NCBI RefSeq assembly: GCF_003946575.1
Contig: NZ_RHOP01000009.1
Location: 37,075-101,074 of the forward strand
Length of the DNA stretch: 64,000 nt
Direction: 5' to 3'
Origin: Companilactobacillus jidongensis
GTDB taxonomy: Bacteria > Bacillota > Bacilli > Lactobacillales > Lactobacillaceae
The first letter of the stretch is position 1. Every line of letters begins with the position of its first letter. Shown here piece by piece: positions 32,965 to 43,500 of the stretch. The notes below the pieces were generated by a model. It was given only the letters and a program-made list of their open reading frames with translations. It ran no database searches and was not told the origin of the DNA. The translations under genes were made by a program, and so were the position numbers.

Positions 32965-34674
32965 ATGAAAGAGCTACTCAAATCTTTAGACAGATTGAAC
33001 AAGATTTATGAACAATTTGACCTGTTAAACTTTCGAGCACATAAGGCCATGCCATTGACCTTCAACAAAAAAGATAGCAAGGAATTACTACGCCAAAATA
33101 AGCGTATGTACTTCAGCTACTCTTATTTGAACAAGGAAAAAACCAGACTTACCAACTTGATATTATCCCAAACGGTAAATCTCAAAGATCCACTTTTTAA
33201 ACAAAAAAGAATGCTTCATCCTGAACTAATCGACAAAGCACTCAAATTAAAAAATATTGACGAATCTCATGCCAAAGAAATGGAAGACATTCCCAATCGT
33301 AATCGTAAGATCAATAAGTTGAAGCGCTTGATAGCTATGATTCAAGATGAAAGTATTGGCTTATGTCAGGGCTATTTAACACAAATGAAAGTTTTGATCT
33401 ATCAAAACAAAATGCACGTCTTCGAAGAACGAACTGAGAAATATCAACCTAAGGAATTATTGAATGATTTAGACTTCAGAACTAGAATCATGCAGTTTGA
33501 TTACGATCGTTATATGTTCGAAGAATTCACTCCCGAAAGTTTCTTAGATTATTTGATTTTTGAAAAAATCCATCGTCACGCTACGTATATTCGTTCCTAT
33601 GATGCCAGAGTTCTAATTCCTGAAGCCGATGTCTGTGGATTTTCAGGTATCGCATATGAAATCGAAGTAGACGGCATCCGTGAATGTTACGTCACCTTTA
33701 AGGGAACAGAAGCTGATATGGATTATACTGAAAGTTCACGACGTAAACGTTTGGACAAGTTTCTACTTGAGGGATATAAAGACTGGAATTATAACGTCAA
33801 TGCCATTCTAATCGGTAATGACACTGAGAATCGGCAAATGTTAGTTGCGCGTGATTTTATCCGTTATCTTCAGAGTAATATTCAAGATAATTGTTCACTA
33901 TATGGCTTAGGTCACTCTCTCGGTGGTCATTTTGTGCAGACCTTACAACTAACTGACGATTGTTTTAGCGGTGGTTACACGCTTAATTCCGCGCCAATAA
34001 ATCTTAAGCAGGTTCAGATCATTGACCCTGAACTATTTGATTCAGCTACTTGGAATAAACTATTCGAGTTGACCGAAGATAAGACCAATGGCAACATTCG
34101 TAATAAGGAAATTAAAAAACTTTTGCCAAGAGAATATCCCGAGATAATCAACCAAAGTTTTCAACAAGATTTGACTCAGGTATTCTACGAAATTCCTTAT
34201 ACTATTTGGATCGGACACAAGTGGGAATACAATCTTAATACTTGGAAATATCCATTTAGAAGTCATTTAGCTTCATATTTGAATGCCGGTGAGATCCACT
34301 CATATCAACACTTTTTTGAGCAACTTTTTGCTTACCTGCAAGATTCAGAATCTGGCGCACAGTTGATGCGAAGTTCATTAGCGTTCTTACGAGCCCGTGT
34401 AAAGATACTTCATGATGATATCGACAAACCGCAGACGACTGAATTCTTCTACGCTTATTCTAATTACTTATTTGAATCAGGAATTTTTCTTGATCATCCA
34501 CAACAAGTATCTGAAGACTTCAGCAAGTCACAACCGACAATGTGGAAATCATCACGTCGTGAATGGCCCTTCTTGAAGAGCCTCAATATGGACATGCTCG
34601 AGCTTTCAGTGTATTTCCATATCATATCCGGAGTTAAATATTTCTTGAATCGTACTCCAAACAAAATTGATTAA
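32965..34674 (+). CDS. Lipase-like alpha/beta hydrolase of unknown function
   Basis: Cytoplasmic protein of 569 residues with no signal peptide. Residues 1-190 are charged and largely helical, with coiled-coil character. The centre (about 200-360) is a class-3-lipase/DUF2974-like fold: VTFKGTEADMD, where the class normally has a TFRGT strand, and the nucleophile elbow GLGHSLGGHF (GxSxG) near residue 318. Asp and His partners are plausible later but not assigned with certainty. Found divergently from the HTH-clpL operon, it may share that control region; a stress or membrane-lipid role would fit but is not shown. Start ATG 32965 has CGAGGTGA upstream. Confidence 0.7.
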   Translation: MKELLKSLDRLNKIYEQFDLLNFRAHKAMPLTFNKKDSKELLRQNKRMYFSYSYLNKEKTRLTNLILSQTVNLKDPLFKQKRMLHPELIDKALKLKNIDESHAKEMEDIPNRNRKINKLKRLIAMIQDESIGLCQGYLTQMKVLIYQNKMHVFEERTEKYQPKELLNDLDFRTRIMQFDYDRYMFEEFTPESFLDYLIFEKIHRHATYIRSYDARVLIPEADVCGFSGIAYEIEVDGIRECYVTFKGTEADMDYTESSRRKRLDKFLLEGYKDWNYNVNAILIGNDTENRQMLVARDFIRYLQSNIQDNCSLYGLGHSLGGHFVQTLQLTDDCFSGGYTLNSAPINLKQVQIIDPELFDSATWNKLFELTEDKTNGNIRNKEIKKLLPREYPEIINQSFQQDLTQVFYEIPYTIWIGHKWEYNLNTWKYPFRSHLASYLNAGEIHSYQHFFEQLFAYLQDSESGAQLMRSSLAFLRARVKILHDDIDKPQTTEFFYAYSNYLFESGIFLDHPQQVSEDFSKSQPTMWKSSRREWPFLKSLNMDMLELSVYFHIISGVKYFLNRTPNKID

Positions 34675-34679
34675 AATAA

Positions 34680-34709
34680 AAGAGCTTATCGATTTTTCGA
34701 TAGGCTCTT
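34680..34709. terminator. Bidirectional terminator
   Basis: AAGAGCTTATCGA at 34680-34692 and TCGATAGGCTCTT at 34697-34709 pair with one G-T, with T-rich flanks. Serves the lipase-like gene and the convergent GT8/acyltransferase operon. Confidence 0.8.
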
Positions 34710-35559
34710 AATTTCTCCAACCAACAATATCAGTATTTTCAAAATTATAATTCAACTCTTCACCATAGGCAGCCTCATAGGCGGCCTTTTTTTGTTGATA
34801 ATCCTGATTCATCATTTCAATACTGTCATCTCTTATACTTTTTCCTTGTGGATAAATCGGTTTTAATACATGAACTATGTATTGTGTTTTATTGAATTCC
34901 TTGTTATCAGGTTTTCCTGTATCGATTATTTCAACAAAGCATGAAATGATGGGTACTTGAAATTTGGCAGCATAATAGTACGCTCCTCGCTTTGGAGGTC
35001 TTGGTTTCCGATAATTGAACCACATCTCTTGTTCTGGGTAGATAAGTACTAATTTTTTTTCATTTAACACCTTTTGAAGCATTTTGGGAAACTCTTTGCC
35101 GACATAGTCAATATCACTACTAATAGGAATAGTATCGTAAAAATTCATCAAGAATCCAATGAGACCCTTCATACATAGATTAGTATCTTCACTAACAATG
35201 AATAGCCTACGTCGACCAGCTTTATGTACCATTGCCCTGATAGCAGTATTTTCTAAAGGATTAAAATGATTGCTTGTAACAATTGCACCAGTCTGTATAT
35301 TTTTGATGTTTTCCAGTCCAACAATACTGGTATTAATATTCAAAATCGAAGTCATAATATTTGCGATCGTTCTCGATACCAAATTATTTACTCGGTAAAA
35401 CGGACTATGTAAATCATGTAAATATTTTTGAATAACATCCCGACTTTCATCTTTTGTAAGAACAGGATCATCGATCTCGACCTTATCATTGAATTTTTTG
35501 TCATTAATTGCTTGCTTGATATTCTTTATAACCTCAACCTTTGAATTACCAATAATCAT
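34708..35559 (-). CDS. PlsC-fold acyltransferase, last gene of the GT8 operon
   Basis: Membrane-associated acyltransferase of 283 residues related to 1-acylglycerol-3-phosphate acyltransferases. Block I reads SNHFNPLENT, so the canonical HX4D is HX4E here; block III is IYPEQEMW in place of the usual PEGTR. A stretch of about 80 residues precedes the catalytic domain. The substitution in block I could alter or reduce catalysis or mark a subfamily: the companion at 37351-38121 has its own variant. The start overlaps the stop of the upstream GT8 gene by 4 bases (ATGA), showing translational coupling. Substrates may be glycolipids made by the GT8 enzymes. Confidence 0.78.
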   Translation of the reverse strand: MIIGNSKVEVIKNIKQAINDKKFNDKVEIDDPVLTKDESRDVIQKYLHDLHSPFYRVNNLVSRTIANIMTSILNINTSIVGLENIKNIQTGAIVTSNHFNPLENTAIRAMVHKAGRRRLFIVSEDTNLCMKGLIGFLMNFYDTIPISSDIDYVGKEFPKMLQKVLNEKKLVLIYPEQEMWFNYRKPRPPKRGAYYYAAKFQVPIISCFVEIIDTGKPDNKEFNKTQYIVHVLKPIYPQGKSIRDDSIEMMNQDYQQKKAAYEAAYGEELNYNFENTDIVGWRN

Positions 35560-36512
35560 AATTCTAAAGCTCGACTTGATTCAATCTTTTTACGGGTTTC
35601 ACCCGCTTCAACTACTGACAAAGCTTTCTCTAATAAGTAATGAACATTTTTATTATCATTTTGCTTGTCTTCTTCCGAATACAGATCTCTTTCTTGTCGC
35701 AATAATACATAATAATTAGAGTTACTTGCGTAATTCCAAAAATATTTTTCATTTTGAATATCACTGTAATGCCATGGTTTGTAAAACAGGCAATAATGGA
35801 TAATTTGTGGGTTACTATCATCGACTTTTTGAATTGTTGGTGTTGCATTCCAAATCCGCTCAAGAGGCAACACATGTCCAAAAGCCATCAAATTCAAATA
35901 ATCTTGATCCGCCGCTAACACATCCAATTGATACGTATTCAAGAATTTCAAAAATCTACTTGCAAATTTAATCTCACGAAACTGTGCCAAATCCATTAAT
36001 AGAACGCCAGAATTAAAGTACTTATTGATAGGTATTCCTAATGCATCCTGCACATACTTAACAGTTTCGGGATTATCAGTTGCAAATGTATCTGGGGCAG
36101 CCGCCAATAAATTACCTTGTAAATCAATGTGATAAAAATCAGCAATGTCACAATTTACAACCGTGTCAGCATCTAAATATATTGCCTTATCCAATTCGTC
36201 GAACATTTCAGCAATAAATAGTCTGAAATAAATTGTATATGTGAAATAGTCACCACGTAACTTAGTATGTTCAGATCCCATCTTTTCAGTGAAATCTTCA
36301 TCCATAGATATGAATTCGATTTTTACATTATTTCTGTTTAACTTTGATAATTCTTTGATGCTTCCCTTACTCAATTTTTGATACAAAATTTTTATTCGGT
36401 AAATATTATCATCTGATGCATTTTCGATGATTGATTCAATTGACACTGATAAATAAGGAACATATTTGTCGTTGATAGAATAAAAAATTGGAATTTCTTT
36501 TAAATTTGTCAT
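35556..36512 (-). CDS. Glycosyltransferase family 8 (LgtC-like)
   Basis: Retaining glycosyltransferase of 318 residues that transfers glucose or galactose from a UDP-sugar. The metal-binding DxD lies in IYLDADTVVNCD, with downstream NSGVLLMDL, DQDYLNLMAFG and the C-terminal HYCLFYKPWHY, all standard for GT8. The N terminus (EIPIFYSINDKYVPYLSVSIESI) is the UDP-binding strand. No membrane segment, so it acts on the inner membrane face. It is the third gene of a four-gene operon with another GT8 and two PlsC-fold acyltransferases, an unusual set that suggests a sugar-lipid product rather than protein O-glycosylation. Confidence 0.87.
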   Translation of the reverse strand: MTNLKEIPIFYSINDKYVPYLSVSIESIIENASDDNIYRIKILYQKLSKGSIKELSKLNRNNVKIEFISMDEDFTEKMGSEHTKLRGDYFTYTIYFRLFIAEMFDELDKAIYLDADTVVNCDIADFYHIDLQGNLLAAAPDTFATDNPETVKYVQDALGIPINKYFNSGVLLMDLAQFREIKFASRFLKFLNTYQLDVLAADQDYLNLMAFGHVLPLERIWNATPTIQKVDDSNPQIIHYCLFYKPWHYSDIQNEKYFWNYASNSNYYVLLRQERDLYSEEDKQNDNKNVHYLLEKALSVVEAGETRKKIESSRALEL

Positions 36513-36526
36513 GTTTAAAACCTACC

Positions 36527-37348
36527 TTATAAATTTTCTTTTAGATTCTGATATTGATTTAATATGGAATCATATTCGTACAATCCTAATTTTGAATGCA
36601 TTTCATCAACTTGCCATGGTTTCACAGTCAGCGTATGTATCCACGGAAACAATCTGAAGCTAGTCGTAAAATGCTGAAAAACTGTATTTTTATGAAGTTT
36701 ACGTTGCTCATTGAATCTACGACCACAAACTTTTTTAGTTGTCGTTAATTTATTCAGCGACGATTGATCTGGCATGAACATCTTTTCATTGCGGCACATT
36801 GTTCGACATTTTCTGAATAATCCAGTTCTCCTGATCATTTCCAAATTCAATAACATTATTCCAGAGTTTAAATAATCAAAGCTGGTAATACAATTATGAA
36901 AAAGCCACTTACCGTAATAATCCAACACTCCAGCTACTTCATAACCATTCAGGTTCTGATAATAATAATCACTGAAGTCTTTCCGGCAAATAACATCAGT
37001 ATCAAGATACAAAATTCTTGCTGGTAACAATGAAACCTGATCGGCATATAGTCGCAACATACATCCTGGAGTGAAAATAGTCTGCATATTAGCTGTTGGC
37101 TTATTAGAATCGAACAAATTCGTAATATCAATTTTGTTTATATTATTTTGTTGATTAGATTTTTTTAAAATAGAATCCAAATACTTTATAGTTCTGTCAT
37201 CAATTGGATAATATTCTTTTTGACTTGTTTTGATATCAGCTGTTAAAACATAAATCTTAAAAGGTCCATTAGTATTTTTTATCAACGATAAAATAGAAAT
37301 TAACAAACCATCTTTAATATTGCTATCCCCACAATATAAAATATTCAA
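36527..37348 (-). CDS. Glycosyltransferase family 8, second copy
   Basis: Retaining glycosyltransferase, 273 residues, diverged from its neighbour. Motifs: ILYCGDSNIKDGLLISILSL at the N terminus, ILYLDTDVICRKD as the DxD site, LNSGIMLLNLEMI and DQSSLNKLTTT, then HFTTSFRLFPW and VKPWQVD. Shorter than the companion GT8 and with a divergent acceptor region, so it probably adds a different sugar or uses a different acceptor. It begins 2 bases after the stop of the first acyltransferase gene. The order acyltransferase-GT8-GT8-acyltransferase suggests sequential action in one pathway. Confidence 0.85.
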   Translation of the reverse strand: MNILYCGDSNIKDGLLISILSLIKNTNGPFKIYVLTADIKTSQKEYYPIDDRTIKYLDSILKKSNQQNNINKIDITNLFDSNKPTANMQTIFTPGCMLRLYADQVSLLPARILYLDTDVICRKDFSDYYYQNLNGYEVAGVLDYYGKWLFHNCITSFDYLNSGIMLLNLEMIRRTGLFRKCRTMCRNEKMFMPDQSSLNKLTTTKKVCGRRFNEQRKLHKNTVFQHFTTSFRLFPWIHTLTVKPWQVDEMHSKLGLYEYDSILNQYQNLKENL

Positions 37349-37350
37349 TT

Positions 37351-38121
37351 TTACCCCTTCTTTTTGTAATGAATGTATTCATACGTACTCAGTTGCGCTC
37401 GCTTTTTCATACAATTTCTTATTTCATCACTCAAATATCTTTGCTGTTCTTTTTCAGTTGCCAATTTGGACACGGTAAATGGTCCATCTATGAAAACTGT
37501 CTTTTTAGGTTTTTTAAAAAATTTTCTTCGTTGATAGGTCGTTGTCATGCAAAACGATTCAACATTATTCTCAACTGGAAAGTGAAAGGCTGCTTTTGAG
37601 AAAGGACGAATATCCGTGTAATATGGCCAAACATGTTGTTCAGGGTAAATCATCAAGAAATTATTATGTTTCAATCGCTTGATTATTTCATTATTAAAAT
37701 TAGCCATTTGGTGCATCGAATCCGGTATTGGCAATCCTCCGCCATATTTGATGAGCTTACCAATTATTGGAATCCCAAGATTTGCAGGACTAGCAATGAC
37801 ATTAAAACTTGAACGTTTACTTAAAACATTAGGTAACAGAACATCTCCAGTTGGTTGAGTATGATTTCCATACATAATAAATTTCGATTCATTAGTTAAC
37901 TTTTCGACTCCAACAATTGATATTCGCGTGAACTTGATATAACAAACTGCAATCAGCTTCAAAAAGAATCTGATAAAGAATTCAAATAATTTACCAATCC
38001 ATGAATTAATCGACCAATCGTAATGATCTGCCACGGAAGCTTCTTGATTCTTACTTTTTATAATGTCATCCGAAAATTCTCGATAATAATTAGTCCTAAC
38101 GAAATCATTTCTTGAAATCAT
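37351..38121 (-). CDS. PlsC-fold acyltransferase, first gene of the GT8 operon
   Basis: Acyltransferase-like protein of 256 residues with a membrane segment near 45-65 (FEFFIRFFLKLIAVCYIKFT). Block I reads MYGNHTQPTGD, in which His and Asp are separated by five residues rather than the usual four. Block III is MIYPEQHVWPYY, as in the paralogue at 34708-35559. The two share the YPEQ-W signature, so they form a distinct subfamily. Likely substrates are phospholipid or glycolipid hydroxyls with acyl-ACP or acyl phosphate; activity is inferred from fold only. A TetR-operator-like sequence lies in its upstream region. Confidence 0.78.
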   Translation of the reverse strand: MISRNDFVRTNYYREFSDDIIKSKNQEASVADHYDWSINSWIGKLFEFFIRFFLKLIAVCYIKFTRISIVGVEKLTNESKFIMYGNHTQPTGDVLLPNVLSKRSSFNVIASPANLGIPIIGKLIKYGGGLPIPDSMHQMANFNNEIIKRLKHNNFLMIYPEQHVWPYYTDIRPFSKAAFHFPVENNVESFCMTTTYQRRKFFKKPKKTVFIDGPFTVSKLATEKEQQRYLSDEIRNCMKKRAQLSTYEYIHYKKKG

Positions 38122-38136
38122 GATATTGTCCTTTTT

Positions 38137-38160
38137 ATTTTAGTAAGTGTTCAATCACTT
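38137..38160 (-). promoter_or_regulatory. Operator-like sequence of the GT8 operon
   Basis: AAGTG-N6-CACTT at 38145-38160 forms a dyad. On the minus strand ATTGAACACTTACTAAAAT (38155-38137) matches 13 of 19 bases of the palindrome region upstream of mntH (40408-40390), suggesting a shared TetR. Confidence 0.35.
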
Positions 38161-38210
38161 TTCGACATTAATATACCATAACCAGAATAAAATACAAATA
38201 TTTTTCACGA

Positions 38211-38236
38211 AAAAAGGAAGCCATATTATGACTTCC
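38211..38236 (-). terminator. Terminator of mntH-tetR
   Basis: GGAAG and CTTCC with inner pairing, followed by a T6 tract on the minus strand; overlaps the tetR stop codon. It separates mntH-tetR from the GT8 operon. Confidence 0.7.
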
Positions 38237-38847
38237 TACTTAGTAATCAATCTTATAAACAATCTAACCTGTGATACAGTGCGGTTTCTTACCTCTGGTC
38301 CGATTGATTTTTTATTTTTTATTAATAATTCTTCGTATATCGAGCGCTGCATTATCGCAACAATTATATCAGTCAAAGACGCTACATCTTCATCTGATAT
38401 GCGAATTTGATTTTGAATCGATTTTACACTTGCCGTCAAATTCATCTTGATTCGCGTCAATACTTGAGAGATCCACTCAGATTGTTCATTCGATAAAATT
38501 GCGCGTTCTCTGATGGTGATCATAAATGATCGATATCCTTCTTCATCTGAGAAAATTTCACAGATTCGATCATACATATCCATAATTTGCTTTTCAAATT
38601 CTTCCAAATTATGAACTTCAACAGCGGAACGGACGACACCCTGTTCACGATGAATCATACCTTTTTTGACGATCATATTCAAAATTTGCTTTTTCCCATC
38701 TGGAAAGTAGTAATACAAAGAACCGTCAGAAATTCCAACGGCTCGATTTATTTCTCTCGTGGTAGTTGCTTCAAATCCCTTTTCGGCGAATAGATTTTGA
38801 GCGGCCTTTAATATTTTTTCTTTTTGAATGTCACTCTTTTTTACCAT
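38236..38847 (-). CDS. TetR/AcrR family regulator downstream of mntH
   Basis: Transcriptional repressor of 203 residues. The HTH is canonical (TTTREINRAVGISDGSLYYYFPDGK) and the rest is a helical effector domain. It starts 10 bases after the mntH stop, so both are co-transcribed, an uncommon pairing because mntH is usually under MntR or Fur-family control. A palindrome TTGAGCGTGCGCTCAA upstream of mntH is a typical TetR-size site and the most likely operator. The GT8/acyltransferase operon begins 115 bases downstream and has a related upstream sequence, so it may be a second target. Effector unknown. Confidence 0.85.
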   Translation of the reverse strand: MVKKSDIQKEKILKAAQNLFAEKGFEATTTREINRAVGISDGSLYYYFPDGKKQILNMIVKKGMIHREQGVVRSAVEVHNLEEFEKQIMDMYDRICEIFSDEEGYRSFMITIRERAILSNEQSEWISQVLTRIKMNLTASVKSIQNQIRISDEDVASLTDIIVAIMQRSIYEELLIKNKKSIGPEVRNRTVSQVRLFIRLITK

Positions 38848-38857
38848 TTATCCTCCA

Positions 38858-40249
38858 CTATGCTTCCGCAATTGTTTGAACAATCAAGTAAATATTTAAT
38901 ATTATTAAGACAATTGTTGCAAACCAAGCGCAATACTTGACCCACTTCTTATTCTTGAATTGACCCATTATCTTCTCATCACTAGTAAATAGTACTAGTG
39001 GAATAATAGCAAATGGCAAGGCAACACTCAAGAATACTTGTGAGAATGTCAGCAGATTCTCAATCTTAGCTTCATTGTCATGATAGTAAAATGCAAAAAT
39101 CAAAACTGGTGTAACTGACAAAAGTCTTGTTAATAATCGCTGTGCCCACAATGGCATCTTTAATCTAATGAAACCTTCCATGATGATTTGACCAGAAAGT
39201 GTTCCCGTGATTGTTGAACTTTGACCTGATGATAACAATGCCACGGCGAACAACATACTCAAAATAGGACTGGCAATAGCACCAACAACTTGCTTATTGC
39301 TCAATGCGTTGAACAAATCAACGAAACGTCCTAATTCACTGTTTGTACCATAAAATAATGCAGCTCCTAATATCAAGAGCAAACTGTTTACGATGAAGGC
39401 TAAGAATAATTGAATATTTGAATCAATCGTTGAGAACTTGATTGCTTTAGCTATATCCTTCTTATCTTCACGATTAACTTTTCTAGTTTGTGAAATTGAT
39501 GAACCTAAGTACAAATCATGTGGCATAACTGTGGCACCAACGATACCAAGTGACAGATACAACATACCATTGTTAGTAATAATGCTGCTCTGTGGGAAAT
39601 ATCCGTTAATAATTCCGGTAACGCTTGGCTTTGCCAAAAATACCTCATATAAGAACACTAATAAAATAACTGAAACTAATGTAGCAACGATGGCTTCGAT
39701 CTTACGAAATCCTAACTTCATCAATAACAGTAAAATCAAAACATCGGCAGCTGTAATCAAAATACCAACTATCAGCGGTATATTGAACAACAGCTTAATC
39801 GCAATACCAGAACCAATGATCTCAGCAATATCAGTCGCCATGATCGCCAGTTCAGCGATAATCCAAAGGATTATTCCTCCAGACTTTGAAGTCTTCTCAC
39901 GAGTTAACTGGGCCAGGTCTTTTCCGGTAACAATACCCAATTTAGCTGCCATCGATTGCAATAACATAGCAATCAAACTTGAGATAAGTACAACTGATAA
40001 CAGCGTGTACTTATACTGAGCACCACCGGCAATTGACGTGATCCAGTTACCAGGATCCATATATCCAACAGCAATCAAAATACCAGGACCAGTGTAAGTC
40101 ATCAACGTTCTCCAGAACCCGGCGCCTTCAGGAACTTCAATACTACCGTTGATTTCGTCCAAGCTCTTATTATCTGCAGAACTGGAACTTACGAGTTTGC
40201 TACGCTTTGCAGTTGTCTCGTTTGCTTCTACTTCACTACCATCTTTCAT
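38858..40249 (-). CDS. mntH: Nramp-family Mn2+/H+ symporter
   Basis: Divalent-metal importer of 463 residues with 11-12 helices. The metal-site motif DPGNWITS begins at Asp65, and the helix-6 motif is MPHDLYLGS, both intact. The sequence TGKDLAQL in the loop after helix 2 is also typical. Lactobacilli use Mn2+ as an antioxidant and take it up through several MntH paralogues. The first 45 residues are a polar Ser/Asp-rich tail longer than in E. coli MntH. Start ATG 40249 has AGAGGT 8 bases upstream. Co-transcribed with the TetR gene. Confidence 0.93.
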   Translation of the reverse strand: MKDGSEVEANETTAKRSKLVSSSSADNKSLDEINGSIEVPEGAGFWRTLMTYTGPGILIAVGYMDPGNWITSIAGGAQYKYTLLSVVLISSLIAMLLQSMAAKLGIVTGKDLAQLTREKTSKSGGIILWIIAELAIMATDIAEIIGSGIAIKLLFNIPLIVGILITAADVLILLLLMKLGFRKIEAIVATLVSVILLVFLYEVFLAKPSVTGIINGYFPQSSIITNNGMLYLSLGIVGATVMPHDLYLGSSISQTRKVNREDKKDIAKAIKFSTIDSNIQLFLAFIVNSLLLILGAALFYGTNSELGRFVDLFNALSNKQVVGAIASPILSMLFAVALLSSGQSSTITGTLSGQIIMEGFIRLKMPLWAQRLLTRLLSVTPVLIFAFYYHDNEAKIENLLTFSQVFLSVALPFAIIPLVLFTSDEKIMGQFKNKKWVKYCAWFATIVLIILNIYLIVQTIAEA

Positions 40250-40336
40250 AGTAGTACCTCTTTTCTATTGGTTTAGAAATTCGGCGATATATTATCATTT
40301 ATAACTTATGATGTTATCTCCGTATTTTTCATAGTT

Positions 40337-40407
40337 ATTGAGCACACGATTAAGTCATACAGCACTTATAATTATATTAATAATGAATAATTTGAGCGTG
40401 CGCTCAA
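40337..40407 (-). promoter_or_regulatory. mntH promoter region with TetR-type palindrome
   Basis: TTGAGCGTGCGCTCAA at 40392-40407 is a perfect 7-2-7 dyad; a degenerate copy TTGAGCACACGATTAA lies at about 40337. A TATAAT on the minus strand (40376-40371) sits between them. Long GC-rich dyads stand out in this AT-rich DNA. Confidence 0.65.
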
Positions 40408-40494
40408 TTAGCCATTGATATAATATCATGCTTTACAGAAAAAAGCATTGGTTTTTTTGTAAAAGCTAAAAATAATTTTATGTTTAATAAAAAA

Positions 40495-40522
40495 TACTGA
40501 ATCCCATATACGAGATTCAGTA
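40495..40522 (-). terminator. Terminator of the Ig-repeat protein gene
   Basis: TACTGAATC at 40495-40503 pairs exactly with GATTCAGTA at 40514-40522; a T-rich tract follows on the minus strand. Confidence 0.75.
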
Positions 40523-40527
40523 CTGTC

Positions 40528-43500
40528 TTAATCTTTTTTTCGTCTAAATCCAATTACACCTAAAATTGTTAGTAAGAACATCCCTAATTGTGCATACCAA
40601 GTAGTAGATTGTTCCCCCGTTTGTGGGAATTGACTACTGTTTGAACTGTCAGTTCCATTAAGATTGTTTTTGCTGGATTCATTTGTGCTTAATACGTTAG
40701 TAAAAATACTACCAGTCATATTAGTTGAATTACCTGACACAATAACATTTTCATCTTTATTAATTTTGTCGTTAATAACAGTTGATGAGGCAGTATCGCC
40801 AGAAGGATCAACTATAGTGGAAGAACCATTATCCCCTGTTGATCCATTATCAGAATTATTATCTGGTAAAACAGTTGTACCATTACCCGAATTATTATTT
40901 GAATCTCCGGTGTTATTTTCGTTATTAGAACCACTGCTTGAGCTTCCACCTGAAGATCTGCGTTTAATAGTCAAAATTGAAGTTGCGGTCTTAATATTCC
41001 CAACCGAATCTTTATACGTATATGTAATTGTATAAGTGCCAGGTTTGGAAGTATCTAGATTATCAGGATCTACAACATTACCATTCGAATCAGTCATAAC
41101 AACACTTAATGTTTTATCTGCTAAATCTGAAGCAACAGAGCTTGTTACATCTTTGCCATTTTCATCAACTAATGACGTAATGTTATCAGCTGGAGACCAA
41201 ATTGTACCAGTCGTAATAGTTTTATCTGGTGCAACAACATCAATACCAGAAGCAATGACCGTAACAGTTGTGGAACTTGTTACCTTGTTCCCAAGTGAAT
41301 CAGTATAATCGTAAGTTACCTTGTAAACTCCACTAGGAGTACTACTGCTAATGACATTACCTGTAATAGGTTGACCGTCTGAGTCAGTTATTTTATACGT
41401 TAAACTATTATTTTCAAAAGCTTCTGATGCCGTCACGGACGGATCATTAGCATCAGTCAATGTAACTCCTATAGTTGGATCCCAATTAGACATACTTGGA
41501 CCAGAAACCAGTGTATTCGATGATGCTGTGAGATCAGGAACGGTTATTTGACTATCATCATTGATCACATTGACATTTGCTGTCTGATTAATAGTTTTAA
41601 ATCCATCGTTATAAGTATACGTAACGGTGTATGTTCCTGGTGTAATAGTATCTACATTATCTATGTATGTTAAAGTATTTCCCAAAACCTGGCTAATGGT
41701 TACTTGATTGCCATATGGATCAGTTATTCCAGAAACATTATCGGTCGGTGTCCAATTTTTGCCCACAGCAATGGTCGAATCCTTTGTGGAAATAACACTA
41801 TCTTGAATAACGTTCAGTTTTGCTGTACCAATATCCGCATGTTCCACACCATTTTGATCAGTATAAGTATACTTGATTGTGTATTGACCTGGTTTAGCAG
41901 TATCAATTGCTGAAATTTGTGTGCCATCACTGTTAAAATATGTTTCCGTAATCTTGGCAGTAGATAGGTCAGTAATCGAATCACCATTACTATCAGTCAA
42001 TGACTTGATATTATCTAGTGGAGTCCAACTTGTGTCACCTTTAGCAATTGTCATAGGTTGAGTCTCTAATTTGCTATCATTATCTGCAATCGTAATTGTT
42101 AATGGATCAGAATCAATAGTTTTACCCGTTGTAGGATCTGTATAATGATAAGTTATCGTCTGTGTTCCAGCCTTAGAAGTATCAATACTTGTAATTGGAT
42201 CACCGTTTGAGTCAGTGGCTGTTAATGATTTAACCCATGCGGTAGCCGGATCTACTGAATTACCATTGCTATCAGTTAATGATGTAACACCATTTGACAA
42301 GGGCCAATCTTGTCCTGTTACCAAGTTTGGATTTGAAGTAGCAATGGAAGACTTATCCACATCTTTGACGGTTACCGTTGCTGTAATACTAGCCGTTTTT
42401 GCAACCCCAGTATTACCATTAATAAAGGTCTTATTTTTCTGAGCATCAACATAACTATATTTGACTGTATATGTTCCAGCTTTTGTAGGATCAACAGTCG
42501 AAATAACTGTCAGAACATTACCCTCAGTATCGGTATATGTATAAGTTCCAGGAGCCGATATAGCAGAACTGCCGCCAGTCATATCACTTATCTTAATTGA
42601 ATTTCCACCCGGAGCAATGATTGAAACATTAGAATCAGGATTCCAAGTTGAATCACTACTTGCATTAATGGTTGAATCATTTCCCGTTAATTTAGTTTTT
42701 ATTTCATTAACATAGACATAATAAGTATTACCTGCAACCGCACCTGTGGAACTTGTCTCTAGCTTTGTCGGTCTCAGAACCATTTCATCGGTCAGTGTTC
42801 CATCACTAATTGTCATTGAAGGGTACCAATATTTATCTGCTGTAAAATAATGAGTGATATTTGCTGGATTATCAGTTAAATCAGTTCGTTCATAGACAGT
42901 CCCATCTTGCCCCGTTACGATTTTTGGATATCCAATCCTAGCATTAATATCATTATCCCAGGCAATGTACGTATCAGTTACATCGACATGAGTGTATGTT
43001 AATGTCTTTGCAACACTATTTCCAAGAGAATTAGTATATGAAATACCAACCATATTTTTATCTGGTGCATTAATTCCTAAATCACTTGTAGCAATTGTTT
43101 TATATAATGGTTCAGTTGAAAAATTGTCACCGATACCGGCAAATAATACATCAGATTCTGGAACCTCAGCATCTTTTCCGGCATTTATGGTTATTGTGGC
43201 AGGGGTAGTATCAATATCTGCTCCAGTTTGAATCGGAAGTAACAGTTTTATACGTTTGGAATCAGTGGTACCTCCTTGATTGACATCAGGATCAGGTACT
43301 AATACGTGAGCATCATCATCAGGACGGAAGTAAAATACTTCACGTCCATCAGTAGTATTGTTCAATTGAGATACATTCAAACTGGAAAGCGATATATCTG
43401 TTGATGCTTCCTCTCTTACTACGTAGTCATCAGCAGCAGTCTGAAACTCATCCAAATCTCCCGTAACAGATTTTGGTAACACAATATAAAATCCGAATAA

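Noticed and set aside
39438..40019. 193-residue open frame antisense to mntH
   Set aside because: It lies entirely inside the certain mntH gene, has no ribosome binding site, and reads as a composition shadow.
41200..42700. Repeats suggesting a CRISPR array
   Set aside because: The period of about 240 bases and the coding frame show these are Ig-domain repeats in the anchored surface protein.
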